Assembly: GCF_000424265.1 (NCBI RefSeq)
Contig: NZ_AUJO01000003.1
Coordinates: forward strand, 62,001 to 126,000
Origin: Butyrivibrio sp. WCD3002
GTDB lineage: Bacteria > Bacillota > Clostridia > Lachnospirales > Lachnospiraceae
Direction: 5' to 3'
DNA: 64,000 nucleotides
The notes beneath the pieces were generated by a model. That model saw nothing but the letters and a program-made list of their open reading frames with translations. It searched no databases and was not told the DNA's origin. Every line of letters begins with the position of its first letter. The stretch's first letter is position 1. The translations under genes and the position numbers were made by a program. This document shows positions 25,511 through 34,025 of this stretch, piece by piece.

Positions 25511-25919
25511 CTGTCAAGAGAAACTTACAGGGAGTCACCACAAGTTTTATTTAATTGTTCTGAAGGCACCTTGAAAGAGCCTCGGGTTATCAGTTCCCGG
25601 CATTGGCCACTCTGATATACGTGGATTGGTTACCGACAGGTCAATGGTCCGCCGTGAGCTCTATTGTCTACCCGCGTGGATCACAGATTGCTCTGTGCCG
25701 ACATAGTTCATTCATAGATAGCTCGAACCTTGAAATTGGCCGAAGCCCTTTCAAGATGCCTTCAGTTCTTACTTTTTGTTATGGCCAGATGTAAATGGCG
25801 TAAGCCATCTTACATCTGCTTGATTGCCTATCATAACAGCGGGATGATGATGTCAAGGCTGCGAAGCACCACCACAGGTGGCTTGGCCTTGATATTAGCA
25901 GCACGATGTTATTCCACAA
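25511..25919 (-). ncRNA. Candidate bridge-RNA region of the IS110-type element
   Basis: This 409-base stretch has no credible gene. It lies downstream of the transposase, where IS1111-group elements carry their structured guide (bridge) RNA. Visible hairpins: AGATGTAA-ATGGC/GCCAT-TTACATCT at 25787-25817 with a GTAA loop, and TCAAGGC/GCCTTGA enclosing CACC/GGTG near 25853-25892. The exact ends and the target- and donor-binding loops cannot be fixed by eye. The assignment rests on position and hairpins, with family knowledge. Confidence 0.5.
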
Positions 25920-27038
25920 TTAGGCTATGTTGTCAGTCATCATGCCCCACATAAAACATGCAAGTTCTCTTGCTATTGCTGTTTTAGCAACATTATGCTG
26001 CTTACTTTTTCCGAGAACCATTTTGTAGAATCGTCTCCTTAAGCGTTCATTAGCTTTGTCAGCATATGCTATAACCTTAGGATCATTTCCTGCTTGCTTA
26101 GCTTTCAGGGCTTTAGATTTATGCCCAGCCGTCCCCCTACCATAACATTGAGCTGCCTCTGTCAATAGGAGCCGCACATGCCTGTTCCCTGCTTTTGTAA
26201 TACCAAGTCGATTTCTATCATCACCACTGGTTTTCTCACCTGGCACAAGCCCCAAGTAGGAGGAAAATTTTTCAGCAGAAGCGAATCGTTTAAAATCACC
26301 TACCTCAACCAAAATTGATAATGCCGAATGAGTTTGAACGCCAATGAAGCAACAGAGCCTTTTAACTGAGTCTCTGTATTCTTCTTTTGAAGCAAGTTCT
26401 TCTATACGTTTATCAAGACGTTCTATCTTATCGATTAAAAAATCATATGTCAGCAGATATTCATCGAGTATTTCTTTATACAAAGCCTCCGTGCCAAGTG
26501 CCTTAAGCCATTTTAGATGTGCTACTGTCCAATTAGTTTTTCCTTCATAGTGATATCCATGGCGAAGACAAAATGAGAGGATCTGCTGCTTGATTTTTTT
26601 TAGAGCAATTTTATGATCATCTCTCATTCGTAAAAACTCTTTTGTTTGTTCATCCTCCGCGGTAGGTATGTGTACTGGACTATAATTATGCTGAGCAAGA
26701 CATTTGGCAATTAATTCTGCGTCTCGTTTATCGGTCTTTATTCGTTTACCACTTCTCTGTTCAAGCATAGTAGTAGGTGCAAGGATTACACAGTTAACAT
26801 TATGATCAGATAATTGATGATATAAAGTATAGCCAAGGCAACCGGCTTCATAACCGCATATAAAGCTAGTATCATTTCCATAGATAGTACGAAGGTATTC
26901 CAAAAACTTCATGACTTCCTTGTAATCAGCTGATGTACGGCGAGTATGAGAACTCTTTTCCGTATCAATTGTGTAATCAGCAAGAGTAAAACTTTCCTTG
27001 TGTACATCCATTCCTACGTAAACTGTGGTATTATTCAT
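25920..27038 (-). CDS. IS110-family transposase (DEDD recombinase)
   Basis: A 372-residue, apparently intact transposase. The N-terminal RuvC-like DEDD domain shows Asp in YVGMDVHKE (residue 11), Glu in YEAGCLGY near 65, and the pair in KTDKRDAELIA near 104-107. A coiled-coil middle is followed by the C-terminal Tnp20 domain with GLVPGEKTSGDDRNRLG and ITKAGNRHVRLLLTEAA, holding the presumed catalytic Ser. GGAGG precedes the ATG. It works with an RNA to recombine the element into its target. Confidence 0.92.
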   Translation of the reverse strand: MNNTTVYVGMDVHKESFTLADYTIDTEKSSHTRRTSADYKEVMKFLEYLRTIYGNDTSFICGYEAGCLGYTLYHQLSDHNVNCVILAPTTMLEQRSGKRIKTDKRDAELIAKCLAQHNYSPVHIPTAEDEQTKEFLRMRDDHKIALKKIKQQILSFCLRHGYHYEGKTNWTVAHLKWLKALGTEALYKEILDEYLLTYDFLIDKIERLDKRIEELASKEEYRDSVKRLCCFIGVQTHSALSILVEVGDFKRFASAEKFSSYLGLVPGEKTSGDDRNRLGITKAGNRHVRLLLTEAAQCYGRGTAGHKSKALKAKQAGNDPKVIAYADKANERLRRRFYKMVLGKSKQHNVAKTAIARELACFMWGMMTDNIA

Positions 27039-27126
27039 TTGATGACCTCCTTTTGTATGCGGTAATCCCTGTTACCATTGTCTTAGCAACTTTAGTATAC
27101 AGGTAAATCCACGTTGCTACAAAATA

Positions 27127-27141
27127 GAGGTCATTACATAT
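27127..27141 (-). repeat. IS110-type right inverted repeat
   Basis: GAGGTCATTACATAT, paired with 25496-25510. It ends seven bases before the hairpin of the IS200/IS605-type right end. Between it and the transposase start lies another inverted repeat, TAGCAAC/GTTGCTA (27084-27119). Confidence 0.85.
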
Positions 27142-27147
27142 TGTCTA

Positions 27148-27174
27148 CCCTCACCGACTCTGCGTCGGAAAGGG
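27148..27174 (-). other. Right-end hairpin and probable omega-RNA scaffold end
   Basis: CCCTCA-CCGAC and GTCGG-AAAGGG form the right-end hairpin just past the tnpB stop at 27181. In this family the 3' end of tnpB plus this hairpin is the scaffold of the omega RNA, and the guide begins in the flanking DNA. That flank here is the IS110-type inverted repeat. Confidence 0.55.
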
Positions 27175-27180
27175 TTTCTG

Positions 27181-28608
27181 TTATGCCACTGTGCGGCATG
27201 AACCTTCAGTCTGCCTATGGCATCCTGAAGAACATGGCGTGTCCACTATGCCCCTATCCCATTGTGTTACCTTTGGGAATACTTTTCTCAATATATTTGC
27301 AGCCCCGTTTATGTCTGCATTTGTGAATGTTCCGTCGTAGTGTCTGTAGAGTCCTCTTTTTATCCTTCTTCCTGAAAAAGTGTATTCTTTATTCTTCCCT
27401 TTTTCATACATGGGGATAGGATCCATGGCAAGAAAATCCGCTTTTGATGTATAGCTCTCCTCGGTTAGGGCAAATCTTATCCCATATTCAGCAAGCTTAT
27501 AGCGGAGCATATCTGCAAATATCAGCATTGGTATCTGCACAAAATTCTGGTTACTGATATGTCCCATATCTGCTTCCTGTTTCTGGAATACGTTATGTCC
27601 CATTACCACAACATCGACACGGTTATCCCTTGCATAGTCCGCAAGCTGTCTGCTTATCTTGTGGAACTGGTCCTTTATCCTCCTGTTCCTCTTTTCAGTA
27701 AGGATACTCATTTTTCTGGTACGGTATCTCTTATTGCATCTCATGGCACATGATGAGAGCCTGCCCATTTCCTTGTTGTAGAACTGGTTGATGGATTTGA
27801 TGCTTCCACCTTTTATGACAAAGGGTCTCTCGCCAAAGTTGTTTACTACAGCCGCTATGTTATCTGTCCCGGGATCTAGTGCCATCACGCGGATGCCTGA
27901 AATGTCCTCCATATCTACAAGGCTCCTCAGTATTTCCTTATCATCAGCAGGAGCCATGCCCCTTGTTTCCACATCCATGACGACATCTATCACAAAGTCC
28001 TTGCCATGGGGCTTAATGCGCACTTCCTTTAGCTTTCCGCAAGGGAAGTCTTCACCAAGTCTTAGCATATCGTTTGTTCCGGGGAATCTGATAAGAGATT
28101 CATCCTTTATCCTGCATATCTGATTTGTGAGTATGGCTGTCTTGTACTTTCCCTCACCTACATATTGGGGCATACGGGGACGTCCTGTAAAAGCAGATGG
28201 AGTCTTTGCATATGCCTTCACTGCCTCAAAAAATGACTTGTAATCCCTGAGCAGGAGCTTCAGTATCTGCTGGTTTGCCTGTGATGGAAGCCCGTAGTAT
28301 GCCTTATCTTTTGTGGCCTTTAAAAGATAGTCAAGGGCATTGTAAGAAAGCCAGGAACCTTTTACCTGATATTTTGTACCATCAAGGATGTCCTTAACAA
28401 GACTGAATACCTGCATCTGATTGGGATACAGGGGTCTGTAGGATGCCATGGCTTCCACGGCTGAAGAATACTGACGGATTATGAAATTAGCCCTGTTGTA
28501 CAGAATGGCGCAGGCTCTGCAGATATCGCTGCAGTAACCATATAGTCTGTTGTTTTTACTGATTCTGAACTGCCTTGTTCTGTACACGGTTGTAATTCCT
28601 TTCATCAA
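27181..28608 (-). CDS. tnpB: TnpB-family RNA-guided nuclease
   Basis: A 475-residue TnpB. The RuvC residues are in place: Asp in MALDPGTDN near 244, Glu in LTEESYTSKADF near 383, Asp in NADINGAANI near 430. The usual CxxC...CxxC zinc finger between the last two motifs is absent; instead the insert runs through MDPIPMYEKGKNKEYTFSG and RRIKRGLYRHYDGTF, as in a zinc-finger-less TnpB branch known from Firmicutes and cyanobacteria. The frame is intact. TnpB cleaves DNA matching its omega-RNA guide and helps the element persist after excision. Confidence 0.9.
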   Translation of the reverse strand: MMKGITTVYRTRQFRISKNNRLYGYCSDICRACAILYNRANFIIRQYSSAVEAMASYRPLYPNQMQVFSLVKDILDGTKYQVKGSWLSYNALDYLLKATKDKAYYGLPSQANQQILKLLLRDYKSFFEAVKAYAKTPSAFTGRPRMPQYVGEGKYKTAILTNQICRIKDESLIRFPGTNDMLRLGEDFPCGKLKEVRIKPHGKDFVIDVVMDVETRGMAPADDKEILRSLVDMEDISGIRVMALDPGTDNIAAVVNNFGERPFVIKGGSIKSINQFYNKEMGRLSSCAMRCNKRYRTRKMSILTEKRNRRIKDQFHKISRQLADYARDNRVDVVVMGHNVFQKQEADMGHISNQNFVQIPMLIFADMLRYKLAEYGIRFALTEESYTSKADFLAMDPIPMYEKGKNKEYTFSGRRIKRGLYRHYDGTFTNADINGAANILRKVFPKVTQWDRGIVDTPCSSGCHRQTEGSCRTVA

Positions 28609-28691
28609 GCCTTATACTGTGTATTATAGCACATTTTCAGTAATTATACAAACATTTGTTTGTTGTGGATTTAGAGATTTCAGGAGCTTTT

Positions 28692-29150
28692 ATGGACAAT
28701 TACAAAAGGAACAGGCACTCAGTCTACCTGCTTACGTACCACATCATTTTTGTTACCAAGTACAGAAAAAAGGTCATCACGGATGAAATGGGTGATTTCA
28801 TGAAAAAACACGCCGCATATCTCTGTGGAAGGATGGACTGTGACCTACTCTCAGTTGAAACAGACAGAGATCACATGCACCTTCTGATCTCAATGGCTCC
28901 AGATATGGCACCGGTAAAGCTGATCAACACGTTAAAGACCGGGCTTTCACGAGAGGTTCACTTAAGATACAAAGAGCATATCGAAAAGTACCTATGGGGT
29001 GATTCACCATTCTGGAGTGCCAGCTATTTCTGCGCTACTACCGGTTCCGTATCCATGGAAACCGTCAAAAAATACATAGAAGAACAGCGCACTGATGACC
29101 ATCGAAGAAAATATGAGAAATCTGGAAAATATGTTAAAGCAAAGCGTTGA
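28692..29150 (+). CDS. tnpA: IS200/IS605-family Y1 transposase
   Basis: The ATG at 28692 follows AGGAG and gives a 152-residue protein, the normal length for TnpA. The HUH motif is HMH in ETDRDHMHLLISM near residue 60, and the nucleophile Tyr is in METVKKYIEEQ near 127. It cuts and joins single-stranded ends at the terminal hairpins. It diverges from tnpB, and the 83-base gap must hold both promoters. Confidence 0.92.
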   Translation: MDNYKRNRHSVYLLTYHIIFVTKYRKKVITDEMGDFMKKHAAYLCGRMDCDLLSVETDRDHMHLLISMAPDMAPVKLINTLKTGLSREVHLRYKEHIEKYLWGDSPFWSASYFCATTGSVSMETVKKYIEEQRTDDHRRKYEKSGKYVKAKR

Positions 29151-29165
29151 AGACGGGCGATTCAT

Positions 29166-29190
29166 CCCCGACCGACATCGTCGGAAGGGG
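29166..29190 (+). other. Left-end hairpin of the IS200/IS605-type element
   Basis: CCCCGA-CCGAC and GTCGG-AAGGGG around a short loop, closely matching the hairpin at 27148-27174. It begins 15 bases after the tnpA stop. Confidence 0.7.
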
Positions 29191-29258
29191 TTTTTTCGCT
29201 AATTATACATAATCCGACACGGGATAGTGTATATTTTGATATTTTGTAATAAGGCAAA

Positions 29259-29296
29259 AAAGACCTGCGCAGGAAATCAATCCCGTGCAGGTCTTT
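29259..29296 (-). terminator. Terminator after the chemoreceptor fragment
   Basis: AAAGACCTGC and GCAGGTCTTT form a 10 bp stem, followed on the minus strand by six T. It probably served the chemoreceptor gene whose 3' end remains at 29348-29707. Confidence 0.85.
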
Positions 29297-29347
29297 GATT
29301 TATTTTTATTCTATTTAGCAGTTTTTCTTATGAATCAAAAAGCAATA

Positions 29348-29707
29348 TCAATCCTTGAAGAACTTCATATCTTCATTGAGCTGATCTGCGATTTCCTTGA
29401 GGCTGTTAGCAGATCCTGCAAGAGTTGTAACTGTTGCTGAAAGCTCCTGCATGGAAGCACCTGTCTCCTCGGAGGATGCTGCATTCTCCTGTGAAATAGC
29501 GGAAAGTGCGCTCATGGTATCTACAACGGCATTCTTAGAAGTTTCGCAGGTATCTGCTCCCTGGGAAATAAGCTGAACACCGCCAACGGTACTTCCGATA
29601 TCTCCCAGCATACCATTTACTGCATCAAGGGTTTCACCAAGAGCAATCTGCTGATCGCTGTTACCCTGCTTAACATCCTCTGCTGCCAGAACTGCTGCCT
29701 CACTCTG
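29348..29707 (-). pseudogene. C-terminal fragment of a methyl-accepting chemotaxis protein
   Basis: About 119 residues match the end of a chemoreceptor signalling domain (SALSAISQENAASSEETGASMQEL, key part AASSEETGASMQEL, then a coiled tail ending EDMKFFKD). The frame begins directly after the stop codon of the CmpB-like gene and has no start of its own; the sensor, membrane segments and hairpin tip are missing. It is a deletion remnant that may be co-transcribed but should be silent. An intact paralogue with the same ending lies at 62084-63805. Confidence 0.8.
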
Positions 29708-30568
29708 CTATAGTTTTTTTATATTCTCTTTAAGCTTTGCAACCAGAGCAAGTCTGTCGGCATTCTGCTTGGTAGTTTTGTTTTTATCTGAGGTGAATTT
29801 CGATATACTTGTAAGTATTCTTTTCTGGTTAAAAGAAAGAGAACCTGCATGAAGAGCTGATATTTTTTCTCTTGTCGAGGCTATCCTTGCTTCCATGGTT
29901 TCCTTTTCCATGTTGAGCTTGTTCTCTATGGAGCTTACCTCCGAGCGAAGCTTCTCACTGACAACGCTGGGAACTGCGGCTAATCTCTCATAGTTCTGCT
30001 GGGCCTGGATATTGAATTCCTGATGCATGTTCTCAACATCCTTAAGGAGAGCAGAAAGGCTTGCTTCCGTTAGAGCGAAGTCCGCGCCAAATCCGGCCGC
30101 AAAGATGATTGCACATACTTCATAGACAGCAGCAGGCACCACTGCATGCATTCCGTTTACAAAGGGCATAAGGTATTTCACCACAAGGATTCCGGCAAGG
30201 CCAAAGGCTGTGCTTACAGGGACACAGATTCTTCCCTGAATATTCAGTGGAATGTTGCTGTAGTCCCACCACCTTGCGTGGAATCTTTTTTCTAAAACCC
30301 AGGATGTACCAAACTCCGCAATAGCGCTGCCTATATAACACATAATGAATATGGCCCAAATGGGGAAGTTTGGATCAGCAAATGCAGGAATCAGGCTAAA
30401 TACCATGGATGCCACAACAACGCAGGAACCGTAAATAGGGCACACAGGTCCAAACAGGAATCCTCTGTCAGCCCACTTTTTCTCTTTTGTGGTGCAATAG
30501 ATTGACTCCCAGACCCATCCAAGAAAACTGTAAAAGATAAATTCAACGAAGTATTGTGATATGATCAT
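29708..30568 (-). CDS. CmpB-like 'putative ABC-transporter type IV' membrane protein
   Basis: A 286-residue protein. The first 165 residues hold four or five membrane helices with the PF06541 signature FLGWVWESIYCTTKEKKW near residue 16 and RGFLFGPVCPIYGSC near 35. The C-terminal 110 residues form a cytoplasmic coiled coil (SVVSEKLRSEVSSIENKLNMEKE, landmark SSIENKLNMEKE). The family label says transporter, but no ATPase partner is present and the function is unproven. The last codons (LKENIKKL) may have been altered when the downstream chemoreceptor fragment was joined. Confidence 0.75.
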   Translation of the reverse strand: MIISQYFVEFIFYSFLGWVWESIYCTTKEKKWADRGFLFGPVCPIYGSCVVVASMVFSLIPAFADPNFPIWAIFIMCYIGSAIAEFGTSWVLEKRFHARWWDYSNIPLNIQGRICVPVSTAFGLAGILVVKYLMPFVNGMHAVVPAAVYEVCAIIFAAGFGADFALTEASLSALLKDVENMHQEFNIQAQQNYERLAAVPSVVSEKLRSEVSSIENKLNMEKETMEARIASTREKISALHAGSLSFNQKRILTSISKFTSDKNKTTKQNADRLALVAKLKENIKKL

Positions 30569-30688
30569 GGCTCCTCCAACTGTGTTTTAGACATTACTCA
30601 TCTTCCATATATTAACTCTATTGTATCAGGTTTTTAATTTCCTTTTACATTAGTGTTGTTGTGAAAAAGAAATGAATACTCTTTGCCT

Positions 30689-33079
30689 TTATAGGCTCTT
30701 GGCTGGGGATGGAGTATCCAGAAAAGTATCCACACTCATCCTATCCCTATGCAGTTCAACTGTAATAGCACCACTTTCATCAGTCCTGAAAATCTGTGTT
30801 CCAACGTTTTCCAGCCTCTCCACAAGTTCCTTGTGAGGATGTCCGTATCGATTATCAACTCCGCAACTAATTAGAGAGATTCTTGGCTTTACCATATCTA
30901 AGAACTCCTCATCAGTCGTGTAGCCACTTCCATGATGCGCAACCTTAAGAAGTGTCAGATTCCTGAACTCATCAGGATTTTGACGAATGTACTCCTTAAG
31001 ATTGTCCTGACCTGTGCTCTCCACATCTCCGGTAAAAAGCCCACTAAAATCTCCGCACTTGATGAGAAGAATTGTGGAATAGGCGTTAGGCTCATCTGTC
31101 ACCATCTTAGAAACAGGGCCGATGCACTTAATACTCAGGCCGGTATATTTCCACGTTTCCCCGGCGGCATGACTTTCGATACTAAATACATTTAAGTGCT
31201 TTCCAATCGCGGCCGGATTTATCTCATCTCCCTGCTTCACATAAAAAGTGCGAATTCCCAGCCCTGCTGCCTTGGTCTCTAGGAGTTTGTAGTTATCTCC
31301 TTTTGATGCGTCATCAATATCAGGCAAAATAAGATTCCTTATCCTGATATTGCTCTTTCGCTCTTCCATCATCTCCATCATCTGAACTATGCCGCTCATA
31401 TGATCCTCATCCTCATGGGTCAGAATAACCGCATCCAGTGCGCCAATCCCTTCATAGGATAAAAACGGAACAAGCTGATATTTTGCCACATTCTTCTTTG
31501 ACGTACTTCCGCCGTCAATCATTATGTTCATTCCCTTAGATTCAATTACAATTCCATCTCCCTGTCCTACATCTACGGCAGTAATCTTCAGATCCGGATG
31601 GCATCTAAAGCACAGGATTGCAAGTCCCAATATCAAAGTGCAAAATTGTATTATTGATACCAAATATTCGTTATAACGTTTATCACTATCACCCTTTTTA
31701 CTTATCAATCCAATACTCTTGCACGTCCTTCCACTCACTATCCCTCTAAGACATCCTGTTTGTCCCTTTATTTCAATAACTACCCTTCTAAGATATCCAC
31801 CCTCTCCCAGCATCACGAACAATACCAGAAGCACCTGATATACCGCTATCTGCAACTCCTCGGAGTGTCCTATATACCAAGTCCCGGCAGGAAGCATATC
31901 CCCTGCATTGCAGCAGATGAGAAACCATTTAAGAATAAAGTGGTCGATCATTCCAAGTATCTGCCCTGCCGGTACAAAAACTGCTCCCACAAAAATGCTA
32001 AGCATTGCACCAAGCATCAATACTCCCATAAGGGGAAGAATAAGCAGATTTAGGAAAACAGAAAAAACCGGGAAGGTGTAATAGTATGACGTATACACAG
32101 GAAGTGTGACAATGGAGATTGCAAGACTTGCAGAAACAGGCTTTAAACACCCCTTTCTAATAAACTCAGGAAACGCAGGAAGTACATATCCGATACCCAT
32201 TATTGCTCCAAAGGATAAAAGGAATCCGCTGTTTGTAATGTATAGCGGCTGCTCTGCCAGTAAAAAGAGCGCAGAAAGGGATAGGGCCGAGAGCATATCG
32301 TAGGTCCTTCCTATTACGTCTGCAAGAAGTCTTACCGCAAACATCATGATTGCTCTGTAAGCAGATGTACTCATTCCGCACATGACACCATACAAATACA
32401 TTACTGTCACGGAAATCATCGCAGATGGCAGAGTCCACAAGCTTGTCTTTCTAAGAAGCTTGTAGAGGCTAAGTCCGATCAGTGAAATATGAAGCCCCGA
32501 TACAGCAATGATATGTATTATTCCATTCCGTTTATAAATATCTTTTATTTCGTCATCAATTTCATTTTTATCACCAAGTACAATAGCCTTCATTATTCCG
32601 GCATCTTCAGGCTCCATACAGGAATCCATCACACTCTCGATATTCATCTTAAGGTCATACATGCTTTCCTTTATGAAATCCTTTCTGCCTCCGACGCCAA
32701 GTACCTTGGCATTTTTCATTCTGTATGCAATTTTCAAAGTTCTGTAGTAGCTTCGGCTGTCAAATTCTCCCGGATTTCTGGCACTGTCAAAACACCTGCA
32801 TTCTCCGCTAACCCTGATGATCTGACCGATGTCAGGCTCAAAATCAGAGCTTAGATATACAAGCGCATGGTAGTCCTTATCAAGGAGCTTTATTTTCACA
32901 ATAAGCTCCTTTTCTCCACTGTAGCTATTTAGTTTTATTTCTTTTCCGATCACTTCTCCGGTTTGCGTAATATTTGCCTGATCAGGCAGATCAGAATAAA
33001 AATCCTGCGGAAAAACATTTATGAGAATCAGAACAGCCGCCGCTACCAGAATGGTAAATAAGCAAAGCGGTCTCTTCAT
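30689..33079 (-). CDS. comEC: ComEC/Rec2-family DNA channel
   Basis: A 796-residue competence protein. An N-terminal DUF4131/OB-like extracellular domain (about 30-140) follows the first membrane helices. The Competence domain (about 170-440) contains GIIHIIAVSGLHISLIGL and many helices. The C-terminal metallo-beta-lactamase domain (about 510-790) has THEDEDHMSG as its metal motif and HHGSGYTTDEEF. It imports single-stranded DNA through the membrane. It is the last gene of the comEA-regulator operon, 6 bases after the GerMN gene. Confidence 0.92.
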   Translation of the reverse strand: MKRPLCLFTILVAAAVLILINVFPQDFYSDLPDQANITQTGEVIGKEIKLNSYSGEKELIVKIKLLDKDYHALVYLSSDFEPDIGQIIRVSGECRCFDSARNPGEFDSRSYYRTLKIAYRMKNAKVLGVGGRKDFIKESMYDLKMNIESVMDSCMEPEDAGIMKAIVLGDKNEIDDEIKDIYKRNGIIHIIAVSGLHISLIGLSLYKLLRKTSLWTLPSAMISVTVMYLYGVMCGMSTSAYRAIMMFAVRLLADVIGRTYDMLSALSLSALFLLAEQPLYITNSGFLLSFGAIMGIGYVLPAFPEFIRKGCLKPVSASLAISIVTLPVYTSYYYTFPVFSVFLNLLILPLMGVLMLGAMLSIFVGAVFVPAGQILGMIDHFILKWFLICCNAGDMLPAGTWYIGHSEELQIAVYQVLLVLFVMLGEGGYLRRVVIEIKGQTGCLRGIVSGRTCKSIGLISKKGDSDKRYNEYLVSIIQFCTLILGLAILCFRCHPDLKITAVDVGQGDGIVIESKGMNIMIDGGSTSKKNVAKYQLVPFLSYEGIGALDAVILTHEDEDHMSGIVQMMEMMEERKSNIRIRNLILPDIDDASKGDNYKLLETKAAGLGIRTFYVKQGDEINPAAIGKHLNVFSIESHAAGETWKYTGLSIKCIGPVSKMVTDEPNAYSTILLIKCGDFSGLFTGDVESTGQDNLKEYIRQNPDEFRNLTLLKVAHHGSGYTTDEEFLDMVKPRISLISCGVDNRYGHPHKELVERLENVGTQIFRTDESGAITVELHRDRMSVDTFLDTPSPAKSL

Positions 33080-33085
33080 AAAATA

Positions 33086-34021
33086 TTACTCAACTATATC
33101 TAAATTTCTTTCAAATACGGTACCAAGTGAAACCGTCTCCATAAAAATAACATCAGAGCTTCCACCTACGGAAATCTGAACCTTATTGGTATCTGTAATT
33201 GCACAGAGTGTATTAACCAATGAATAGATTGCAACATCAGGAGTTACGGCATGGGGCTGAATCAGGAAATTGTTATCAAAATCCACATAGCAAACACCGT
33301 CTCTGACAGATACTGAATTAATCTTTGTCTGAGAATTCAAAGTAGGAAAAGCCACATCTGTGTTAGGTCCCTTAAGAATCTGCTCAACAGCCAGTCTCTG
33401 CATGGGAATATTACTGTTATAAACAACGCTTCTATAGACAGGTACAAGCTTTTTTCCATCCTCTGTTGCAAAATAAAGTACAAGCTCAACCTTCTCATAT
33501 GTATTGATCTCGTTACCTGCATTATAGACAAAGCTATCCGCTGACATATTTCCTATAATGTTGCCGTTTACATCGGTAAGAGGATTGCCTGCTATCATGA
33601 ATGCAACGTTCTCCACATCAGGAATCTGAGTCAGAGTACGCACCATGGCTGCTCTGTCCAAAATCTCTATTGTGGAATCCGTCTCAACGTAGCTGCTGTC
33701 AAAATTAAGAGTAAGAAGACCTGTGTTATAGGAATATGAAAGGAGCTTAATAGGTCCGTAAATAGGAGCTTCATACTCAAGCTTTTCAGGCATTGTCTGC
33801 ATCCTGTCAAGAAGCTCCTCAATTACTGCTGTTGTGTCATCCATATCAGCTTTAACTTCATAATTTTCAAAAAGGATTCCGGTCTCATCATTGTTAATAT
33901 AATAGACCTGTACAACCTTTTCGGAATCAGGGGCAGCACTTTCAGAGCATCCTAAAAGGGTACTCACGATAAGCAAAAGGCAGAATATTAAGTTTATAAG
34001 CCTTTTCGTTACTGATCTCAT
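33086..34021 (-). CDS. GerMN-domain lipoprotein
   Basis: A 311-residue lipoprotein: signal peptide with lipobox LLGC (Cys near residue 25), then two GerMN domains (about 45-165 and 180-305) with paired features such as LLTLNFDSSY and VCYVDFDNNFL. GerMN proteins sit on the outer face of the membrane; in spore formers GerM helps assemble the SpoIIIA-SpoIIQ channel, and others accompany two-component systems. It starts 4 bases after the histidine kinase, the same arrangement as the LpqB-type partners of sensor kinases. Confidence 0.85.
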   Translation of the reverse strand: MRSVTKRLINLIFCLLLIVSTLLGCSESAAPDSEKVVQVYYINNDETGILFENYEVKADMDDTTAVIEELLDRMQTMPEKLEYEAPIYGPIKLLSYSYNTGLLTLNFDSSYVETDSTIEILDRAAMVRTLTQIPDVENVAFMIAGNPLTDVNGNIIGNMSADSFVYNAGNEINTYEKVELVLYFATEDGKKLVPVYRSVVYNSNIPMQRLAVEQILKGPNTDVAFPTLNSQTKINSVSVRDGVCYVDFDNNFLIQPHAVTPDVAIYSLVNTLCAITDTNKVQISVGGSSDVIFMETVSLGTVFERNLDIVE

Positions 34022-34025
34022 CTTC

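Larger units (their letters stand above)
25496..27141 (-). mobile_element. IS110/IS1111-type insertion sequence
   Basis: A DEDD transposase gene is enclosed by perfect 15 bp inverted repeats (25496-25510 and 27127-27141). Repeats of this kind, near but not necessarily at the very ends, mark the IS1111 group of the IS110 family. About 410 non-coding bases lie between the transposase stop and the left repeat, and about 90 bases on the start side. No target-site duplication is visible, as is usual for IS110. The right repeat touches the end of the neighbouring IS200/IS605-type element. Confidence 0.85.
27142..29205 (-). mobile_element. IS200/IS605-type element with divergent tnpA and tnpB
   Basis: A Y1 transposase gene (plus strand) and a tnpB gene (minus strand) diverge between two matching terminal hairpins: CCGAC/GTCGG flanked by CCC..GGG at 27148-27174 and again at 29166-29190, in the same orientation. 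Imperfect hairpins instead of inverted repeats are the hallmark of the family. The outer borders are approximate (within about 10-15 bases) because the cleavage tetranucleotide was not identified. Confidence 0.8.
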
